From assembly GCF_002950945.1 (NCBI RefSeq), contig NZ_CP012673.1, positions 11,112,501 through 11,176,500 of the forward strand: 64,000 bases of DNA, given 5' to 3'. Below are positions 17,382 to 25,151 of this stretch, piece by piece. A program made the translations under genes and the position numbers. Position 1 is the stretch's first letter, and the number at the start of each line of letters is the position of its first letter. Under the pieces are notes generated by a model. It saw only the letters and a list, made by a program, of their open reading frames with translations, was not told where the DNA came from and searched no databases. Source of the stretch: Sorangium cellulosum (GTDB taxonomy: Bacteria > Myxococcota_A > Polyangia > Polyangiales > Polyangiaceae).

Positions 17382-17436
17382 CTGCTCGTCGAGCGCACGT
17401 TGCGCCCGTAGCGGGTGCCGGCTGCGCAGGGCGGCG

Positions 17437-17856
17437 TCAACCCGCGCTGACCGCAAAATCGATGTGCACGTGCTCGTCGTGGCGCCACCAGACGGGGACC
17501 CGGAGAATGGCCCGGGAGAGCGCGCCCAGCTTGCGGCCCGCGGGGCTCGCGAGCAGCAGAGGGACGTACTCCGGCGCGAGCAGGATCCGATGAATGCGGA
17601 GCCTCTTCGATCGAGCCTTTTCCTCCAGCGCCGACAGGAGCCGCGCGAGATCGTCGAAATCGAGGGTGCGGTCGCCCCGGCGGCCCGCCGCGTCGAGCTC
17701 GACGCCGTAGCCGAGCTGATTCCAGGGGTAGGTCGGGACGTCCGCGGGGCGGCCCGCGCCGTCGCGCAGCGGAACGAAGATATCGACGCTCAGCCCGTTC
17801 TCGTGGCTGCGATGGGGCCAGAAGGGCCCGCCCCGGGGCCACCCCGCCTCGCCCAC
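17437..17856 (-). CDS. MepA-like murein endopeptidase domain, apparently frameshifted
   Basis: The frame encodes the catalytic core of a peptidase family M74 (penicillin-insensitive murein endopeptidase) enzyme. The motif HRSHENGLSVDIFVP carries the His-x6-Asp zinc pair, and WWRHDEHVHIDF near the C-terminus gives the HxH pair. These enzymes cleave peptidoglycan cross-links in the periplasm and need a signal peptide, but this frame has none. The preceding 100 bases in another frame (ATG at 17963) read MQRSHRRLAKRLALAAGLLL, a signal-peptide-like start. A single-base shift between the two would join them. The short length (139 aa) also suggests a damaged gene. Confidence 0.6.
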   Translation of the reverse strand: MGEAGWPRGGPFWPHRSHENGLSVDIFVPLRDGAGRPADVPTYPWNQLGYGVELDAAGRRGDRTLDFDDLARLLSALEEKARSKRLRIHRILLAPEYVPLLLASPAGRKLGALSRAILRVPVWWRHDEHVHIDFAVSAG

Positions 17857-18125
17857 GACGAAGCGGCGCCCGGGCCGCTCCGCCGCGCCACGACGACCGG
17901 CGCGAGGAGGAGACCGGCGGCGAGCGCGAGCCGCTTCGCGAGCCGGCGGTGGGACCTCTGCATTCGTGGCGCTCTATCAAGCTCCCGCGCGTCGGTCGAG
18001 GCGCACGTCGAGGCGCTGCACGCGGCCAGGCAGGCGGACGGACCGACGGACGGCAGACAGGCGCCTTGCCCGGCGCTCACGTCAGCCTGGCTTCTCCCGC
18101 CGCGCCGGTGCAAGACTGCGCCGGC

Positions 18126-18983
18126 ATGCCCTACGGCGACCTCCTCGGACGTGTGGTGACCCTAGAGGTGCGGCGATTCGGCCCGCCCGGCGCCTTCCTC
18201 TCGCTCGACCCGAAAGACCTCCGCCCGGACGCGCCGGTGATCCTCCTGCCGGGGAGCGAGGTGCCCGGCGGCGCGAAGGAGGGAGACGCGATCGAGGTGT
18301 TCGTGTACCTCGACTCGGAGGATCGCCCCGTCGCGACCGCGCGCCGGCCGAAGCTCGCGCTCGGGGAGGTCGCCTTTCTCCAGGTGACCGACGTGGCGCA
18401 CTTCGGCGCGTTCGTCGACTGGGGCCTCCCCAAGGAGCTGCTCGTCCCGCACGCCGAGCAGACCCGCGATCTGCGGGTCGGCGAGCGGCACCCGATCGGG
18501 CTCCTCGTGGACAGGACCGGGCGCCTCGCGGGGACGATGCGCGTGAGCGAGATGCTGCGCGACAGGGGCGAGTTCGATCTGGACGAGTGGGTCGAGGGCG
18601 AGGCGTGGCGCAAGGACCCGGAGATCGGCGTCTTCGTCATCCTCGAGCGCAGGTTCGTGGGCCTCCTCCCCGCGAGCGAGCCGCACGCGCTCTCGCGCGG
18701 CGAGGCGGCGCGCTTCCGCGTGACGAGCGTGCTCCCCGACGGCAAAATCGAGCTCTCGTTGCGCGGCCACGCGCACGAGGAGCTCGAGAACGACGCGCAG
18801 ACGATCCTCGCGAGGCTCTCGGCCCCGGGCGCGCCGAGGGTCGGCGACCGCTCGAGCCCCGAGGAGATCCGGGCGATCTTCGGCCTGAGCAAGAAGGCGT
18901 TCAAGCGCGCGGTGGGCCGCCTCCTGAAGGAGCGCGCGGTCGCCGTCGACGGCGAGGGGTTCCTCGTCCGACAGCGGCGCTGA
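18126..18983 (+). CDS. cvfB: CvfB-like S1/RNA-binding protein
   Basis: This is a 285-aa protein of the CvfB/YitL family. The N-terminal region has the family's first S1-like repeats (GRVVTLEVRRFGPPGAFLSL and VAFLQVTDVAHFGAFVDWGLPKELLVP), followed by a middle OB fold (DEWVEGEAWRKDPEIGVFVILE). The C-terminal winged helix is SSPEEIRAIFGLSKKAFKRAVGRLLKE. CvfB proteins bind RNA and modulate virulence or translation in Firmicutes, while the role in this group is unknown. The ATG at 18126 gives the normal family N-terminus. Confidence 0.85.
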   Translation: MPYGDLLGRVVTLEVRRFGPPGAFLSLDPKDLRPDAPVILLPGSEVPGGAKEGDAIEVFVYLDSEDRPVATARRPKLALGEVAFLQVTDVAHFGAFVDWGLPKELLVPHAEQTRDLRVGERHPIGLLVDRTGRLAGTMRVSEMLRDRGEFDLDEWVEGEAWRKDPEIGVFVILERRFVGLLPASEPHALSRGEAARFRVTSVLPDGKIELSLRGHAHEELENDAQTILARLSAPGAPRVGDRSSPEEIRAIFGLSKKAFKRAVGRLLKERAVAVDGEGFLVRQRR

Positions 18984-19021
18984 GCCGCCCGCCCGCCTCG
19001 CGGCGCGCGCAGGAGAACCGC

Positions 19022-19120
19022 CCGGCTAAGCTCAGCCGGTTTCGCCAGGAATTCACCAAGAAGACGACGGCTGAGCTCAGCCGCTGAGTGGCGCCTGGAC
19101 GGCGGCTGAGCTCGGCCACT
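19022..19120. repeat. three near-identical palindromes around GGCTGAGCTC
   Basis: CCGGCTAAGCTCAGCCGG (19022-19039), CGGCTGAGCTCAGCCG (19068-19083, perfect 16-bp palindrome) and CGGCTGAGCTCGGCC (19103-19117) lie between the CvfB-like gene and the histidine-kinase gene. They could be hairpins ending the first gene or repeated operators of the second. No T-tract follows any of them. Confidence 0.6.
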
Positions 19121-19165
19121 GGCGCATTGACGCTGCCCACCTCCCCCTACTAGGCTTCGGCGCGA

Positions 19166-20611
19166 ATGAGTGTCCGTCCCGCGCGGCGCCTCGTCTGGGT
19201 CATCGACGACAGCCGTCTGGACGCCGAGCGGGCGCGTCGCGTGCTTGCGCACGAGCACGACGTGGAGGTGCTCCACGACGGGTCGGCGGCGCTGGAGCGG
19301 CTCTCCTCGTGCGCGACGCCGCCGGACGTGATGGTCCTCGACTGGATCATGCCGGACGTGAGCGGGCTCGAGGTGTGTCGATTCCTGCGCTCCGAGTCCG
19401 CAGCTTACGACAAGCTCGGGATCTTGCTGCTCACCGCGCACCGCCACACCGATCAGATCGTGGAGGGGCTGTCCGCGGGCGCCAACGACTACCTGGCGAA
19501 GCCGTACGAGGACGAGGAGCTGCGCGCGCGCGTCGCGTCCCTGGTCCGCTGGCGGGCGCTGCTCGAGCGCGCGGAGCAGGCCGAGGCGGCCAACCGGCGG
19601 CTGCTCGAGACCGCGCCGGACCCGCTGCTCGTGCTCGGCGCGGACGGCCGCCTCCACTTCGTGAACGATCAGGCGGCGATCGCGCTCGGCGTGCCGGCCG
19701 ACGCGCTGATCGGGCGGCCGCTCGCGGAGCTGATCCCCGGCCTGGCCGCGGAGAGCGGCGAGGCCGGGGCCCGCGAGTCCAAGCTGCCCACCGCGGACGT
19801 CGAGATCCACGGCAGGATCTTCTCCCCCACGCTGAGCGTGCTCCCGGGCGAGGGCGCCGCGAGCACGATCATCTCGCTCCGCGACGTCACCGAGCGGCGC
19901 CTGCTCGATGAGCGCCGGCTCGATTTCTACTCGATCATCGCGCACGACCTGCGCACGCCGCTCAACGCGATGACGCTGCGGGTCGCCAACATGCTCTCCA
20001 GCGAGGACCTCGAGGGCCGGCCCTCCCTGCTCGAGGACGTCCAGAAGCTCGATCAGCGCCTCCAGTCGCTCGTCGTCATGATCAACGATTTCCTCGAGCT
20101 CGCGAGCCTGGAGGGCGCGAAGCACCGCATGGACCGCGCGGAGGTCGATCTGGTGCGCCTGATCGCGGACACCGTCGAGGACTTCCGGCCGCTGCTCGAG
20201 GAGAAGGGCCACACCTTCACCGGCCCGGCCCGCGGCGAGGACGCCGCGGTGCTCGGCGACCCGAAGCGCCTGGCCCAGGTGCTCTCCAACCTGATCGGCA
20301 ACGCGATCAAGTTCACCCCCCCGGGCGGGACGATCGGGGCGCGCGTCGAGGTGAAGCCGCGCTCCGTCGAGGTCTCGCTCACGGACACCGGCTGCGGCGT
20401 CGCGCCGGAGATCGCGCCGTCGCTGTTCCAGCGCTACAAGCGGGGCGCGCACAGCGCCGGCGGGAGCGGCCTCGGGCTGATGATCGTCAAGGAGATCGTC
20501 GAGGCGCACGGCGGCGTGGTGGGCGTCGAGAGCAGCCCCGGGCGGGGCTGCCGCTTCTGGTTCCGCCTGCCGCGCAGCCGCAGGTCGTCGACGCCCACCC
20601 TGCCCGCGTGA
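19166..20611 (+). CDS. hybrid response regulator / PAS / histidine kinase
   Basis: This is a 481-aa soluble signalling protein with three parts. A receiver domain (1-125) has the acidic pair IDDS, phospho-acceptor D59 in MVLDWIMPD, and Lys in AKPYEDEEL. A PAS domain (about 145-245) begins LLETAPDPLLVLGADGRL. A histidine kinase core has the phosphorylated His 260 in IIAHDLRTPLN, the N box NLIGNAIKFTPPGG, G1 TDTGCGV, and G2 GGSGLGLMIVKEIV. It has no membrane segment, so its input comes through the receiver or PAS domain. Receiver-first kinases of this type are frequent in myxobacteria. No partner regulator lies next to it. Confidence 0.92.
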   Translation: MSVRPARRLVWVIDDSRLDAERARRVLAHEHDVEVLHDGSAALERLSSCATPPDVMVLDWIMPDVSGLEVCRFLRSESAAYDKLGILLLTAHRHTDQIVEGLSAGANDYLAKPYEDEELRARVASLVRWRALLERAEQAEAANRRLLETAPDPLLVLGADGRLHFVNDQAAIALGVPADALIGRPLAELIPGLAAESGEAGARESKLPTADVEIHGRIFSPTLSVLPGEGAASTIISLRDVTERRLLDERRLDFYSIIAHDLRTPLNAMTLRVANMLSSEDLEGRPSLLEDVQKLDQRLQSLVVMINDFLELASLEGAKHRMDRAEVDLVRLIADTVEDFRPLLEEKGHTFTGPARGEDAAVLGDPKRLAQVLSNLIGNAIKFTPPGGTIGARVEVKPRSVEVSLTDTGCGVAPEIAPSLFQRYKRGAHSAGGSGLGLMIVKEIVEAHGGVVGVESSPGRGCRFWFRLPRSRRSSTPTLPA

Positions 20612-20635
20612 GCCCACGGCCGGGCCGCGCCCGGG

Positions 20636-21103
20636 CTACTCGAGCAGGCTGCGCAGCATCCACGCGGTCTTCTCGTGGACCTGGAGGCGCTGCGTGAGCA
20701 GGTCGCACGTGGGCTGATCATTGGCCTGCTCGGCCGCCGGGAAGAGCTCCCGCGCGGTGCGCGCGACCGTCTCGTGCCCCTCGACGAGGCGCCTGATCAT
20801 GTCGGTCGCCTTGGGGATCCCGTCCTCTTCCTTGATCGACGAAAGCGCCACGAACTGCTTGTAGGTCCCCGGCGCGGGCAGGCCGAGGGCGCGGATGCGC
20901 TCGGCCACGAGGTCCACGGCGAGCGCGAGCTCGTTGTACTGCTGCTCGAACATGAGGTGCAGCGTCTGGAACATGGGCCCCGTGACGTTCCAGTGGAAGT
21001 TGTGGGTCTTCAGATACAGCGTGTAGGTGTCGGCGAGGACGCGGCCCAGCCCCGCGCCGATCTGCTCGCGGGTCTTTGCGTCGATTCCGATGTTGATCTC
21101 CAT
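20636..21103 (-). CDS. dps: Dps-family ferritin-like DNA-protection protein
   Basis: This is a 155-aa Dps subunit, the usual length. The dinuclear ferroxidase residues appear in LYLKTHNFHWNVTGPMFQTL and MFEQQYNELALAVDLVAERI. Twelve subunits form a shell that stores iron, detoxifies peroxide and, in some species, condenses DNA. The ATG has AGGAGAGGAGCC immediately upstream, a strong ribosome site. It is transcribed opposite to the upstream histidine kinase gene and ends 24 bp from it, so the two genes converge. Regulation was not visible; no OxyR-like box was found in the 160 bp upstream. Confidence 0.93.
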   Translation of the reverse strand: MEINIGIDAKTREQIGAGLGRVLADTYTLYLKTHNFHWNVTGPMFQTLHLMFEQQYNELALAVDLVAERIRALGLPAPGTYKQFVALSSIKEEDGIPKATDMIRRLVEGHETVARTARELFPAAEQANDQPTCDLLTQRLQVHEKTAWMLRSLLE

Positions 21104-21268
21104 GATGGCTCCTCTCCTGTCGTCTGCTCTCTCGACGGGCCGTGCTCGGCTGCGGTGAAGGCCCGCGCAGCGCGCCCGTGGGCTTGATGCGGGCTCTACG
21201 CGAGCGGGAAGCTTCGTCCGTGCGGGAGCCGAGTCAATCAGGGGGAGCCTGGCGGCGGCCGTTCGTGT

Positions 21269-21874
21269 CTAGGCTTCTCCGATGCTCCGCATCGACATCA
21301 CCTCGATCGGGCTCAGCCCGAGCAGGGCATACGCCTGCTCCCACCGCTGGTCCGCCGCCACGTCGAACAGGACGCGCTCGTCGAGGGGCGTGGGCAGCCA
21401 CGCGCCGGAGGCGATCTCCCGCTCGAGCTGCCCCGGCCCCCACCCGCTGTAGCCGAGCAGCACCGTCCGCCGCCGCGGGTCGGCGCTGGCGGCCCCGACG
21501 GCGCCTCGCGCGGCGTCGGCCGCGAGCGCGTCGAACGCGCTCCGGGACGACGTGACCCGCACCCGGGCGCCCACCGGGATCACGCCCGTCTCCTCGGCCC
21601 CGAGCTCCGGGTCGAGGCACAGGATCCACCCCGAGCTCGGCTGCACCGGGCCGCCGAGATAGACCGGCCCCGGGTGCTTCAGCTCGTTGCCGTAGCCCGC
21701 GAACGAGAGCAGCTCCCCGAGCGTCATCGGCGCCGGCCGGTTCACCACGAACCCGAGCGCCCCGCCCTCGCTGTGCACCGCCAGCAGCACGACCGTCCGG
21801 TCGAAGTTGGGATCGCCGAGCGGCGGCGACGCGATGAGGAACCCTGGGGCCAGCACGTTCGCTTCGCGGTTCAT
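21269..21874 (-). CDS. YqgE/AlgH family protein
   Basis: This is a 201-aa protein of the UPF0301 (YqgE/AlgH) family. Signature segments include APGFLIASPPLGDPNFDRTV at the N-terminus, GALGFVVNRPAPMTL, VYLGGPVQPSSGWIL, and LGYSGWGPGQLEREI in the C-terminal half. The structure is a known fold, but the biochemical function is still uncertain. AlgH has been linked to alginate regulation in Pseudomonas. The ATG is supported by GGGAGGATC eight bases upstream. A longer minus-strand frame extends upstream, but its sequence is not family-like. Confidence 0.9.
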   Translation of the reverse strand: MNREANVLAPGFLIASPPLGDPNFDRTVVLLAVHSEGGALGFVVNRPAPMTLGELLSFAGYGNELKHPGPVYLGGPVQPSSGWILCLDPELGAEETGVIPVGARVRVTSSRSAFDALAADAARGAVGAASADPRRRTVLLGYSGWGPGQLEREIASGAWLPTPLDERVLFDVAADQRWEQAYALLGLSPIEVMSMRSIGEA

Positions 21875-22030
21875 CGGCGATCCTCCCTCGGCACGGCCAT
21901 CGGCCACTTCGTCCCGCACGCTCGCGCCCGGCAGGGGCGGACCGGCGGGACGTCCGAACCTTACTCCCGGGCGCCGGCGCGTGCGATTGGGATCTCCCGC
22001 CCGCGCCGCATGGGCGGGTATAGTGCGGCC

Positions 22031-22441
22031 ATGTACACGGTCGGCGTCCGCGATCACATCATGGTGGCCCACAGCCTCAAGGGGGAGCAGTTCGGCCCCG
22101 CGCAGCGCCTGCACGGCGCGACCTACACGGTCAGCGTCGAGCTGGAACGCGAGGAGCTCTCCCCCCTCGGCCAGGTGATCGAGACGAGCGTGCTGCGGGA
22201 CACCCTGCGCAGCGTGCTCGCCGAGATCGACTACCGCAACCTGGACGAACACCCGGCCTTCGAGGGCAAGCGCTCGACGCCGGAGCTCATCGCGCGCCAC
22301 GTCCACCGCGAGCTCGGCCGGAGGCTCCAGGTGAACGCCGGCACCGCGCTCACGATCACGCTGCACGAGTCGCCCCTCGTGTGGGTGCGTTACCGCGCCC
22401 CCATCCGGAGCGGCTCGATGTATCCTGCCGAGCTGGCCTGA
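22031..22441 (+). CDS. divergent 6-pyruvoyl-tetrahydropterin-synthase-like protein
   Basis: This is a 136-aa protein with the PTPS/QueD fold pattern: MYTVGVRDHIMVAHSL, RLHGATYTVSVELE, the long helix LRDTLRSVLAEIDYRNLDEH and the end LTITLHESPLVWVRY. Several active-site residues of the family are changed. The HGH zinc motif reads HGA, the Cys before it is absent, and the LDH catalytic His region reads IDY. The Glu in LHES is retained. It is probably not a normal pterin or queuosine-pathway enzyme. It lies 53 bp upstream of the XPB gene on the same strand. Confidence 0.75.
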   Translation: MYTVGVRDHIMVAHSLKGEQFGPAQRLHGATYTVSVELEREELSPLGQVIETSVLRDTLRSVLAEIDYRNLDEHPAFEGKRSTPELIARHVHRELGRRLQVNAGTALTITLHESPLVWVRYRAPIRSGSMYPAELA

Positions 22442-22494
22442 TCGTTCGCTCGGCGCTTGGCACGGCGCCCGGCTCGCGGCAAAAGAGCGCGCCG

Positions 22495-23895
22495 ATGACC
22501 GAGCCGGTCCGCACAGCGCCGATCGTCCTGACGTTCCAGGGCGGCACCGTCCGTATCGAGGGCGCCGAGGGCCCGGCGGCCGACGCCGCGCCGTTCGATC
22601 CCGCGTGCCTCCCGGCGTCGTGCCGCTGGGACGGGCGCGAGCGGGTCTACCGGGTGCCCGCGATCGACTACGCCGAGCTCGTCCTCCGGCTGCGCGCCCG
22701 CGGGGTCGCGTTCACCGACAACGCCCGCAAATACGAGGCCTTGCCGCTCGCGCCGCTCGCCAAGCACGACCCCTTCCCCTACCAGCGCGAGGCGCTCGAG
22801 GCGTGGGCCGGCCGGCGCAGCCGGGGCGTCGTCGTGCTCCCGACCGGCGCGGGCAAGACGTTCGTCGCCACGCTGGCGATCGCGGCGCGGCAGCGCAGCA
22901 CGCTCGTGGTCGTCCCGACGCTCGACCTCCTGAACCAGTGGTACGACGGGCTCTCCGCCGCGTTCGGCGTCCCGATCGGCCTGCTCGGCGGCGGGTACCA
23001 CGACGTGCTCGACCTCACGGTGACGACCTACGACTCCGCGCACCTCCACATGGACCGGCTCGGCGCGCGCTTCGGCCTCGTGATCTTCGACGAGTGCCAC
23101 CACCTGCCGAGCCCCTCGTACGCGCTCGCCGCGAAGATGTGCCTCGCGCCGTTCCGCCTCGGCCTGACCGCGACCCCGGAGCGCGCCGACAACCGGGGCT
23201 ACGACGACCTCATCGGCCCCATCGTGTTCCGCCGGGAGATCACCGAGCTCTCCGGGCAGTACCTCGCGGCCTACGACGTGGTCCGGCTCGACGTGCCGCT
23301 CTCCGAGGGCGAGCGCGCCGCGTACGAGGCCGCGCGCGCGGTGTACATCGGCTTTCTGCGCGCGAACGGCATCCGCATGCCCGAGGGCTGGGGGCAGTTC
23401 ATCCTGCTGAGCTCGCAGTCCGACGCCGGCCGGCGCGCCTTCGAGGCCTACCGCCGCCAGCGCAGCCTCGCCCTGTGCGCGCCCGGCAAGATCGACGTGC
23501 TCGCGCGGCTGCTCCACGCGCACCGCGCCGATCGCACGCTCGTCTTCACCGAGGACAACGCCACGGTCTACCAGATCTCGCGGCAGTTCCTCGTGCCCGC
23601 CATCACGCACCAGACGAAGGTGAAGGAGCGCAGCGCCATCCTCGAGGCGTTCAACCGCGGCGCGCTCTCCGCGGTGGTCACGTCGAAGGTGCTGAACGAG
23701 GGGGTCAACGTGCCCGAGGCGAACGTCGCGATCGTCCTGTCGGGCAGCGGCTCGGTGCGGGAGCACGTGCAGCGCCTCGGCCGCATCCTGCGCCGCAGCG
23801 AGAACAAGACGGCGATCCTGTACGAGCTCGTCGCCCTCGGCACGAGCGAGCAGCGGGTGAGCGACAAGCGCCGGGACCACGTTGCTTACCAGTGA
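22495..23895 (+). CDS. XPB/Rad25-type DNA repair helicase
   Basis: This is a 466-aa SF2 helicase of the archaeal/bacterial XPB type. The N-terminal 90 residues form a small domain that precedes the first RecA-like fold (PFPYQREALEAW). Motif I is LPTGAGKTFVATL near residue 120, motif II VIFDECHHLPSPS near 200, and motif III GLTATPERADNRG. The C-terminal RecA fold has VTSKVLNEGVNVPEANVAI and motif VI VQRLGRILRRSENK. XPB opens damaged DNA in nucleotide excision repair. The ATG at 22495 starts a normal family N-terminus. The stop overlaps the following nuclease gene by 14 bp. Confidence 0.93.
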   Translation: MTEPVRTAPIVLTFQGGTVRIEGAEGPAADAAPFDPACLPASCRWDGRERVYRVPAIDYAELVLRLRARGVAFTDNARKYEALPLAPLAKHDPFPYQREALEAWAGRRSRGVVVLPTGAGKTFVATLAIAARQRSTLVVVPTLDLLNQWYDGLSAAFGVPIGLLGGGYHDVLDLTVTTYDSAHLHMDRLGARFGLVIFDECHHLPSPSYALAAKMCLAPFRLGLTATPERADNRGYDDLIGPIVFRREITELSGQYLAAYDVVRLDVPLSEGERAAYEAARAVYIGFLRANGIRMPEGWGQFILLSSQSDAGRRAFEAYRRQRSLALCAPGKIDVLARLLHAHRADRTLVFTEDNATVYQISRQFLVPAITHQTKVKERSAILEAFNRGALSAVVTSKVLNEGVNVPEANVAIVLSGSGSVREHVQRLGRILRRSENKTAILYELVALGTSEQRVSDKRRDHVAYQ

Positions 23896-25108
23896 CCTCG
23901 TCCGCGTCCGCCGCCGGGGCGGGCTCGTGATCCCGCAGTACCTGCGGGGCGCGGCCGCCGAGCGCCTCCTGCCGGTCGCGCGCGCCTACCTCGACATCCT
24001 CTCCCGGCGGGTCGGCGACAGCCGCGACGAGGTCGACGCGGCGCTCGACGCCGTGGAGGTGCCCGCGCGCGATCGCGTCGCCTCGCTCGGCCTGCGGAAG
24101 GTGCTCGAGGACGGCTGCGAGTACGAGGTGGCCGAGGGCGTCGACCCCGAGGGGCTGCGCCGCGAGCTGTTCCTCGCGGCGGCGGCGGCGCACCGCGCGC
24201 TCGACGTGCGCGCCCGCTTCGACCGCGCCGCGGTGCTCGGCGAGGTGGCCGCCCGGCTCGGCACGACGCCCGCCGCGATCGAGGCGGGCCTCTACGCCGA
24301 CCTGCGCGGCGCCGAGATCCTCCGGCGCGCGGCGACCGACGCGCCCGAGGTCCTCCTCGACCGGTACAACCTCGCGCTGGCGCAGTCGATCCTGCTGCGC
24401 GCGACGCAGGTGACGGTGCGCGTCGAGGGCGAGAGCGCCCCGCGCTACCGGAAGATCTTCCGCGCGGCCCGGTTCCACGGCCTGATCCACGTGGTCCAGG
24501 GCGACCCTGCGTCGGGCTACACGATCCTGCTCGACGGCCCCTTCAGCCTGTTCGACGCCGTCCAGCGGTACGGCCTCCGGCTCGCGATGTTCCTGCCGTC
24601 GGTGCTCGCGTGCGCCTCGTTCCGGGTGCGGGCCGAGCTGCGCTGGGGCCGCGACAAGGAGCCGCTCGCGGTCGAGATCGGCCCGGGCGACGGGCTCGTG
24701 TACCACGGCCGCGAGCTCGCCGCGACGACGCCGGAGCTCGAGGCGTTCTGCGAGGGGTTCAGGAAGCTCGGATCGCCCTGGCGGGTCTCGCACAACGAGC
24801 GCCTGTTCGCGCTGCCCGGAGAGGTGGTGTGCGCGCCGGATCTCGTGTTCGAGAACGAGCAGACCGGCGAAGAGGTGTACCTGGAGGCGTTCGGGTTCTG
24901 GAGCCGGGACGCGGTGTGGCGGCGCGTCGAGCTGATCCGGAAGGGGTTCCCGGCGAGGATCCTGCTCGCGGTCGGCAAGCAGCTCCGCGTGAGCGAGGAG
25001 GTGCTCGGCGAGGACGACGCGGGGGAGATCTACGTCTACCGCGCGACGATGTCGCCGCGGGCGGTGCTGGCGCGGCTCGACGGCAAGCGCGGGAAGGAGG
25101 GCGCCTGA
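23882..25108 (+). CDS. DUF790/Bax1-like nuclease, partner of XPB
   Basis: This is a 408-aa protein of the DUF790 family, the archaeal Bax1 nuclease that binds XPB. A core helix with the family pattern LDRYNLALAQSILLRATQV lies near residue 160. A PD-(D/E)XK-like catalytic region near 320-340 has CAPDLVFENEQTGEEVYLEA, with Asp 320 and Glu 335, followed by FGFWSRDAVWRRVELIRKG. The start is a TTG inside the end of the XPB gene, so the pair is strictly co-translated. In archaea XPB and Bax1 unwind and incise damaged DNA, and the same is inferred here. Confidence 0.88.
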   Translation: MLTSDLVRVRRRGGLVIPQYLRGAAAERLLPVARAYLDILSRRVGDSRDEVDAALDAVEVPARDRVASLGLRKVLEDGCEYEVAEGVDPEGLRRELFLAAAAAHRALDVRARFDRAAVLGEVAARLGTTPAAIEAGLYADLRGAEILRRAATDAPEVLLDRYNLALAQSILLRATQVTVRVEGESAPRYRKIFRAARFHGLIHVVQGDPASGYTILLDGPFSLFDAVQRYGLRLAMFLPSVLACASFRVRAELRWGRDKEPLAVEIGPGDGLVYHGRELAATTPELEAFCEGFRKLGSPWRVSHNERLFALPGEVVCAPDLVFENEQTGEEVYLEAFGFWSRDAVWRRVELIRKGFPARILLAVGKQLRVSEEVLGEDDAGEIYVYRATMSPRAVLARLDGKRGKEGA

Positions 25109-25130
25109 GCGCTCTCCGGGGAGCGCCTGA
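25106..25130. terminator. hairpin between convergent genes
   Basis: GCGCTC (25109-25114) and GAGCGC (25121-25126) can pair around TCCGGG just after the nuclease stop, between genes that converge. The stem is short and lacks a T-tract, so this is a weak candidate. Confidence 0.3.
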
Positions 25131-25151
25131 AGCGCGGGCGTCCTCCGCGCC

